Origin: Papaver somniferum
Taxonomy: Eukaryota; Streptophyta; Magnoliopsida; Ranunculales; Papaveraceae
Assembly: GCF_003573695.1 (NCBI RefSeq)
Contig: NC_039363.1
Span: 160,606,406 to 160,670,405 of the forward strand
Direction: 5' to 3'
Length of the DNA: 64,000 bases
Shown: positions 57,151 to 64,000 of the stretch, in pieces
Numbering within the stretch: position 1 is the stretch's first letter
How the letters are laid out: every line of letters starts with the position of its first letter
Program-made: the position numbers and the translations under genes
The notes under the pieces: model-generated
What the model was told of the DNA's origin: nothing
Database searches by the model: none
Seen by the model: only the letters and a program-made list of their open reading frames with translations

Positions 57151-58554
57151 ATTGGTGAGGTGACCCAACAAAATATTAATTAAAATATTGGTAGATTACC
57201 AAATATTATATAATTAATCCATGTGTTGTTTATTGGATCAACATGAATTTATTTATTTAGAGTTTGAACTGCTCAGAAAGATGATTTGTTGAGCGTTTGT
57301 TCGAAACCCTAAATTTTGATCAATTGCTCATTAATTGACGAATTGCTGAAAATAGGTCATGAGCGAGGGACGGACCGACCACATGGGACTATGGACGTCC
57401 ATGTGATGCCAAATTGCTCGAGTGAGCGTACACCAGAGTCGTGGGTTGGTCGGTTGGTGAAGGAATGATGATTAAATGTCAGTTTCATCATTTATTGAAA
57501 TAGTGCTCGATTGAGCATTAGGTGATAAAACCTAATTATAGAAAAGTGGGGGACCGACCAAGATGGCGTGAGACTTGGTGGTCGTGGGACCGCTAGTGAG
57601 CGTTTGCACAAACTCTGAGTTGGTCGTGAAGAGTTTGGACCCAATATGAGCAATTGCTCAAATTAGGTCAAAAGTGTGAAAACGTGTGGGACCGGCTCAT
57701 TGCAAGCCTTAGAGACGCCCTTGGTCGGTCAAGGGAGCATGCCCGTGTCTCCATAATGCTCGTGTCTCAGTCATGAGAGTTTCGGCATTTTCTGATGTGC
57801 GTTTGAGCAATATTTCGGATTTTCAGAAGAGTTCGTTTTTGACTGAAATCCTCGATTTTGCTCGAATGAGCAAGTATGCTAGTTTAATGAATATTTTATG
57901 AATATTAAAATAATAATATTTAATATATTTTTCGTGAGTAGGCTAGTCGGTCGTGTGACCATGTTGACTTTTGGTTTTTCATGGTTTGCGCAATATTTGA
58001 GAAAATATGGAGAAACCATGATTTTTGCTAAAACTGGGGAGTTTCACAAGATGAGAAAATAACAATTTATAAAGGATTAGGGATTACAAGGTGTGGGACC
58101 GTCCACGGCTAGGCCATGGCCGGCCGGCTATGTTTCCCCGTCCCGCAACACCTTTCCCTATTTTTATTATTTTTCGTGAAATTGCACAAAACTTGGAAAA
58201 CCACAAAAATATGGAGAAACCATGAGTTTTGCTCAAATAAGGAAAGTTGCTGAGATGGAGGAGTCTTCATGAGTTTATGACACAAAAAAATAAGGAAAAA
58301 TAATGGAGGAAGCATGGCACCAGCCACGGCTAGGGCCTGGCCGATGGGCGCTTCCCTGTTATTTTAATATTATTATTCTCTCTCTCCTGTTTTATGCGGG
58401 ATTCCTCATTTGTTCATATTTTGGATGCGCCTTCGCGCATTTGGGTGCTCGTCCGTGCATCATTGTCGAGTACACTTGCACCATTTTATGGGGCTTACTC
58501 AGTGGTAGTCCGGATGCCCGATTTTTGAGTATTTATTACTAATTTATGAAATTC

Positions 58555-58885
58555 AGCGGAGAATGATTCATGAAACTGAGTAATAAAAGTGAGTAGTTTT
58601 TTATTATCAATTCATATGATCAACCGTGGATTCGACCATGAATTCGGAATAATAAAATAGGTATTACCATTCCATGGGATCGTGAATTCGACCATGAAAT
58701 CGGAGTAATAAAATAAGTGGTGATATTACTATTTCATGAGACCAGCTGTGGGTTCGACCATGAAATCGGAGTAATATCTATTACCATTTCATGAGATCAG
58801 TCGTGGATTCGATCATGAAATCGGAGTAATACATTTATCTATTACCATTTCGATCATGAAATAGGAGTAATGAGATAAGATAGAT
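58555..58885. repeat. Tandem repeats, E8 LTR block 2
   Basis: Units of 50-75 bp: CATTTCATGAGATCA, then GTGGATTCGACCATGAAATC and GGAGTAAT. About five copies with length variation. Confidence 0.8.
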
Positions 58886-58936
58886 TATCTTCAAGGAATT
58901 CAGTGGTGAATGTCACGGTAGAATTTAATCTCTTGT

Positions 58937-59235
58937 GTATAGTCAGTGAATCAGCAAGTGTTGCCGACCCCCTGAAGACGTTACTGTTCTCAATCTTACG
59001 GAGAACCTTCTGGGTGTATACACGGTCTCTCTACATAGCCAGGGAACAGTGAGTATCACCGACGTCCTGAGGCGTTATTGCTCTCAATCTTACGGAGAAC
59101 CTCCCAATCGTTCTTCTATGTAGAGGCAGGTACCTCTATGTAGTCAGGGAACAACAAGTGTCACCGACGTCCTGAAGGCGTTCTGTCCTCTCAACAAACA
59201 ATTATGTATGAAGGACCGCCCAATCTTTCTTCTAC
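58937..59235. repeat. Tandem repeats, E8 LTR block 3
   Basis: Units of about 100 bp start near 58937, 59034 and 59135. Each holds a TAGTCAGGGAACA-like start, GTGTCACCGACGTCCTGA and GGCGTT, and the first two CTCAATCTTACGGAGAACCT. Confidence 0.8.
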
Positions 59236-59458
59236 ATAGAGGGACACGATGAAATGCACAGCATCAAACGCTCAGCAAGTGGGAGGCCTTTCGAGAATCA
59301 TATTCATCGTGGCTCTGAGAGGTACTCGATCAAAGATTGTGAAAACGGTTCACTGATCGTAAAATATGAATCATCACATGCGTTCCTGAATCCGGGTCAG
59401 AAACATGCAGTATCATGATTTTACGATTTTGACCCTTGTCGAAAATCCACCATCAACA

Positions 59459-59475
59459 TTAAGTTCCCTGCTTAG
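59459..59475 (-). other. E8 polypurine tract
   Basis: CTAAGCAGGGAACTTAA on the minus strand directly before the LTR start, as in E7. Confidence 0.65.
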
Positions 59476-60666
59476 TGAGGGACAGTCATGTGCCGCAGTA
59501 AGCATTAGATGGTGATTTTCTACGAGATGAGCAGCGGAACTCATTCGTACAAAGGTATTTTCAGAACCCCGATTTGCTCCAATGGTGTCATGTACAAGCA
59601 AATGCTCAGGTGAGGATCCTGATGGTGTGATGGAGTGTCATCTCGTGGTCACGGAGAGATGAGGCACTGCTGATTTGGACGATCGAGCATCCTGTTTTGG
59701 TCGGTTTAATGTTTGCGAGCCCGAGCCCAAAAATAAATCTTTGTTTTAGGAACAGACGTGCGTTGTTTCGTTAGTTAAGAAACAAACAAAATATAGTGAT
59801 AAAAAATTTATCTATGCGCTTTCACGAAGGCCTATTTTTTTTTTAAATATGTGAGATTTCACAAAAGGGAATAAACTCTCGTTTCAAAGGTGGATGCTCG
59901 TACAAGAGAAAAAGGTTTTTTTTTAATAGACGTGCGTCTGTTAGTAATAAAAATTTTGTTGATGAGCTTTCATGATTTTTTTTGAAAATATACTCGTTTC
60001 AAACACGAATGCTCGCGCGAGGGAGCAAAATATATATATATATATATATATATTCAAATTTATGTGAGTTTCACGTTAAAATATATTTTTTTGAAGTCAA
60101 TGTTTTGATTTTGAACAACTGTTGAAAGTAGACAATTATACATGGTGAAATAATATCTGTATGTGAGTTTTTACAATTGTAGAATGGACGTTTATCCAAT
60201 TTTTGAAAAACTAGTGTGTTCACACAGTGAAAAGTTATGTGAAATTAAGTTTTTGATTTTTAGTAATTGCTAGAAGTAAACAATTTTTGATAAAATATTG
60301 TTTGTATAGATTTTGTGATCTGATAGTGTATGCACAAAACCAATGAGTGTTCACTCGGTGGGAGTCGCTCACATGATGAAAATAATGTGAATTGTCCTCA
60401 TGATGGAAGTTTCGTGAGTTGTTCACAGTTTCATGAAAATCACGTTACGGTTTTGAATAACGAATTTTGCTCATATTTGCAGGTTTAAAGGAACGAACAA
60501 ATTCTCGAGATAGTAATCACTACAGCTAGTGAAATTGTAAATAGGTAAGAGTTGGATGGTTACCATTTTGTAGACGTTGTTGTGAGCACCTTTATTCCAT
60601 GATTCATCGTTTTGTTGAATCCTGAGCTTTGTATGAACAATGCGCTGAAATAGCCACTTTGCAAGA
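59476..60666 (-). other. E8 body, stretch without gene
   Basis: Non-coding, AT-rich. It contains a TA microsatellite at 60030-60053 and repeated TTTCACGAT/TTTTTGAAAATAT motifs. No protein motif seen on either strand. Confidence 0.5.
60030..60053. repeat. TA microsatellite
   Basis: Twelve uninterrupted TA units. Confidence 0.95.
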
Positions 60667-61417
60667 ATGACTGACTCCCAGGATGATACTTCCAAAGATG
60701 GTGTTTCCAGAGATGACATTTCTACGGATGAAACTTTAAGAAATGGTACTCCTGGGACCTCTGAGTGATGGTGAGAGATCCTTCATACCGAGTTGTACTT
60801 CCGATTATTTTATTAGCTTTACCGCAGGATGATCGTATAGTGAAATCTCGGATCAATGTAGACTCCACGAAAATGGAAGAAAATCTACGGGAGCGGAGAA
60901 CCCAGAAGTAAGGATTACAGGATGTCAGCAAATGACGTGCAGTCCCCAGTCGTTTCTTTGGTGAGTTGTTAGAGCTCCTTGTGTCATGACTTTGCCCGTG
61001 CAATTAGGATCACAAAACCAAGGTTTGTTATTTCTTTTCAGACTTTTTCTCCATCGATTGACGGCCTTCAACTTGTTCCCGGGCAAACAATTCAGGAATC
61101 CAGCACTGATGAAGAAGTCGATGTAAGTATCTCTTTCGTGCAGGTGATCGTGGCATCTCCTTGAATGAAATAATAATAATTGTTGTTGATGAATCCATGA
61201 AGAAATTATCGTGGATGAACAAGGTATTGATGCTGCTCATTCATCCTTAGACCATGGTGAGATGGAGAATTTCCAAAACCCGAAACCGCGTGAAAGTAAT
61301 AACGCTTCTAATGATGACTCTGACATTATTGGTTCTTCAAACGGCTTAGAGACCACTCAAGTAAGTAACCATATTATATTTCTTCATGTAAGTATGAAAT
61401 TTCTGACTTGTGAATGA
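60667..61417 (+). other. Acidic ORF pieces antisense to E8, perhaps spliced
   Basis: Plus-strand pieces of similar Ser/Thr/Asp/Glu-rich composition: a 34-codon frame from ATG 60667 (MTDSQDDTSKDGVSRDDIST), a segment after TTCTTTTCAG at ~61041 (TFSPSIDGLQLVPGQ...ESSTDEEVD) before GTAAGT at ~61123, and a frame from 61211 (MDEQGIDAAHSSLDHGEME) to GTAAGT at ~61361. A donor-like GTAAGG at ~60911 could join to the 61041 acceptor. E7 has an antisense acidic ORF in the equivalent region, so this may be its counterpart. No family recognised. Confidence 0.3.
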
Positions 61418-64000
61418 ATTAATGAGGATCCATGTGAGTATACGAGAAATTTTTCCGAGATACGTCACCAGAAAATTTCAGACTTCAGTCTTTCAGTAAA
61501 ACGTTGTAGAATCTTCATCTGATGTCGGATTTTCGCGGTGTACCCATGGTTTTTTGTTCCCAGAAAATTTCCAAGCTTTTACAGAGAATCTTTTCGAGTT
61601 TTGAGCATGTTTAGAGGTCGAAATTGATGAAACAGTAGACTTTCAGGAGACTTACAGAAAAGTTTCAGCTGGCATGTAGTCCAATGTTGTGGACACATCT
61701 CTTTGCCCGTTTCTCCGATTGCTGTGAATTTTTGATATGTTGTAGAGAACATCCATACGAAGAGAATGGTATATTACCCATACCTATATTATTCACCAAT
61801 TGATCCCAGTTCGTCGTCTTATACAGGGCAGTGAAAGACTCTTCAGACGAGCTCCGCCGTAAAACGTGTTTTCCTGACTTCCTCGTTATTGGATTATGTT
61901 TTGAATGCATAATGATGAAATTTTATGATGTTAGATCACTTAAATTCTGAATTTTATGATTTCTTTGGATTTCCTTGCTTGGATTTCTCTAATCCCATGT
62001 AATCTTCGTAATAGTTGTCAATTGCTGAAGTTGGGAATAATAGAGCCATGATGATGATTTGAGCAATATGATGATGTAATGACCATGGTTGAAGTTGGAG
62101 GTACCTTTATTAAGGACTTAGAGGAAAGACCCGGTGAACACCGATCGACTGTGGAAGTTATGAATCCCGTCTAAGAATTGTTGCTTGCATGTTGTATGCT
62201 CTAGAAGCTGTAGAAACCTCATACGACGTCGGAATTCGATGCTTAACCCCAACTTTTGAAGCTAAGAGACTGAGTTATCACATGAGAAAAGTATCACTAA
62301 ATTTGGATTTTCATAGGTCATCCAACGAAGCATGCAAATTTGTAATTTGTAATCCCGTACGAAATTTTCAGATTTCATAGACCTGACCGGTAAAGGCCAT
62401 ATTTTTCAGCTCGTATGTCCGATTTATGCGCCCTTTTGGTATGTTGTAGAAGAGACATAGAAAAACATCTTTTGTTGAGGAAGCAAGCATTGTCTCATTC
62501 CTCACCCATTGGTAGGTCTTTGTAAACCCATGGCCCGGAGCATGTCGTATCTCATTTGTAGAGGCGATGAGAACATATTGTAAAAGACTTTGATTTGTGC
62601 CTGTCTGTCGCGCAAGCTTTGGGAAGACGTTCATGTTATCATGTTTTCATGTTTAAACATCTTGATATGAATCATTAGGGATTGAAGAAGTATGATCCAT
62701 ATAGTAACGCTCCAGAGAATGGATAGTTGATGAAGCCGGATGTTGCGCCTGAGACTGATGAGATCACAATTGAAATTCCTCCATAAATTCTTGTTAATGC
62801 GCTGAAACCATGAATGGAGTTCCTCCATATGTCCTTGTTGATGCCGATACTATGGTTGGAGTTGCTCTAGAGACCGAAAATGATAGTCTTTGCTCTTCCA
62901 TCCAGTGATCCTTTACATGCACGAACCAATTGGTGAGTTGAGCATTCCTTAGATGAAGGTGTACTAGGATTTCAAACCAAATTCTCCTGAATATGATTTT
63001 ACTGAGAAGTGGCTTCGTCAGGGAATCGATGTTGTTGTGGCAGATAACATCGACAGTCTCCATTCTGAATATGATCGGTGAAGAGAGGAAGTTCTTCAGT
63101 CATACAGGGGCTTGTGACGTAGAGAGGTTTTGTTTGATGACGTTTCATGGAATCACATCAGGTTGCAATGACTTGTTATGTGGATAAAATCTATTGAAAT
63201 TGAATTGATATTTCCAATAATATCAAGTCCCCGGTGCATCCCTCATTCACTTAGAAGACTTGAAGGAGTTTGTAGCATACATTGATGAATGAATAATGTT
63301 GCATCTGATCCAGAAGTATTATCATGGGATAGTGAAGACTTAGCAATTGTAATTCAGCTACATTTTGATCATGTCGATGTTGAACCAATGTGTCACCGTC
63401 GAGATATCGTGTTGAAGCTAGAGGCACTATTATCGAAGGTGTACTCTTTGATTGGGAGTACAATTCGAAGGCTTCTTATATGCTTGAGTGCTGAAGGGTC
63501 GAATGTCTTAGGCTTGATCGTCTCGGCCCCGTGTATCTTCTGTTGATTCAGCATTCTGCTGCGATAGTGGATTCAACACTTGTGCAGACATCAGAGATTT
63601 CTGATTTTGTGGCACTCATGAATATTCCTGCAAGTCTATGGAGAAATTCCCGAAGTGTTCTTTCCCATGCTTCCGTCATTTCTCAGCGGTGAATGTCTCG
63701 GTAAGATGCTCGATTCGCAGCGGTGTCAGATTCAACCACTTGGTAAAATATTGTTGAAGTGAGATTACCCACTCATAACGTCTTGCAATAGCAGAGATGC
63801 TAGCAGAATTGAGTCCACATGCTAGAATAACATGTGAAGAAATAAACGACATAGATATTGGAGGAATGATACTTTCCTGAATGCGAAACCTATTGATGAA
63901 TGACTATGCATCTTTTGCGGGTTCTTGTTTCAACCTCGTCAAAGTTTGAATTTACTCCAAGTGCTCTGATGATGGAACGTCCGCCAAATCTTCTAGATCA
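61418..64000. other. Right end of window, uncharacterised E8 body
   Basis: No gene that I can support. Segments of related wording recur: GATATGTTGTAGAGAACATCC at 61736, GGTATGTTGTAGAAGAGACAT at 62439 and CTGTAGAAACCTCATACGAC at 62207, each after a TTTTCAG and CCGATT-type context. This suggests diverged duplicated modules. Short frames at 62.4-63.5 kb on both strands carry no domain. Confidence 0.4.

Larger units (their letters stand above)
56110..59458 (-). repeat. E8 3' LTR (3.35 kb)
   Basis: It starts TGTGGATGGGGAAAAAAGG on the plus strand and ends ...CACCATCAACA. The left tip resembles the E7 LTR end (TTTTACCCCAAAACA) in reverse. It contains three separate tandem-repeat blocks and many copies of GAGCAATTG/CAATTGCTC. 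Reading frames within it are short and unsupported. Confidence 0.7.
56110..64000 (-). mobile_element. E8: Tat-like Ty3 element, 3' LTR and 3' part of body
   Basis: On the minus strand CACCATCTAATGCTTAC, the purine tract CTAAGCAGGGAACTTAA and the LTR start TGTTGATGGTGGATTTTC match the same sites of E7 (CACCATCTAGTGCTTAC, AGCAGGGGACTTAA, TGTTGATGGTG). The LTR runs left to 56110 inside a copia LTR fragment. The body continues to the right edge, so gag and pol, if present, lie outside. Confidence 0.75.

Noticed and set aside
60540..61145. Introns defined by the nearest GTAAG...CAG pairs antisense to E8
   Set aside because: The nearest pairs are only about 24-30 nt apart, too short for plant introns; only longer pairings were kept as a weak possibility.
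62794..63063. Minus-strand frame with DSLTKPL, resembling the copia RNase H tail
   Set aside because: Only one short motif matches; no RNase H motif lies upstream and the flanking sequence looks non-coding. Not enough to call a copia pol remnant.

Overview
The window is plant nuclear DNA made almost entirely of nested LTR retrotransposons. I found no convincing host gene, tRNA gene or rRNA gene. The organism is a eudicot with AT-rich repetitive DNA. The 2.4 kb copia LTR that begins TGTTAGAGCATTGCTC resembles, from memory, repeats common in poppies (Papaveraceae), but that placement is a weak inference.

Layout, outermost first. C0 is a decayed non-autonomous Ty1/copia-type element on the minus strand. 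Its 3' LTR is 4388-7395, its internal region is 7396-10695 plus 31890-32537, and its 5' LTR is 32538-32750 plus 35114-36129. Four insertions break it. (1) E1, a minus-strand Athila-like (Ty3) derivative, 1-4387, runs off the left edge and lies in the C0 3' LTR. (2) E3, a tandem copia array LTR-internal-LTR-internal-LTR, 10696-31889, minus strand, lies in the C0 internal region. (3) E5, a plus-strand solo copia LTR, 32751-35113, lies in the C0 5' LTR. (4) E6, a plus-strand degenerate but full-domain Athila element, starts at 36130 in the same LTR.

Deeper levels. The shared middle LTR of E3 is split by E2, a plus-strand Athila-like element (17217-24951) with gag and protease but no RT or integrase. 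The 5' LTR of E6 is split near its last bases by E7, a plus-strand Tat-like element (38573-47591) flanked by a perfect GACAC duplication. After E6 come a fragment resembling the E6 LTR (55035-55604), a copia LTR fragment (55605-56109), and E8, a minus-strand Tat-like element whose 3' LTR is 56110-59458 and whose body leaves the window on the right.

Most elements here could not move on their own. E1, E2, E3, C0 and E7 lack reverse transcriptase and integrase, and would have depended on enzymes from relatives. Only E6 shows protease, RT, RNase H and integrase together, and it is broken by stops, frameshifts and a lost integrase catalytic aspartate. The most interesting material is the non-pol coding sequence kept by the non-autonomous families: a 121-codon basic ORF open in both E3 copies, a ~540-codon ORF in E1 whose C-terminal module is shared with E2, a putative-plant-transposon-type ORF in C0, and an antisense ORF in E7.
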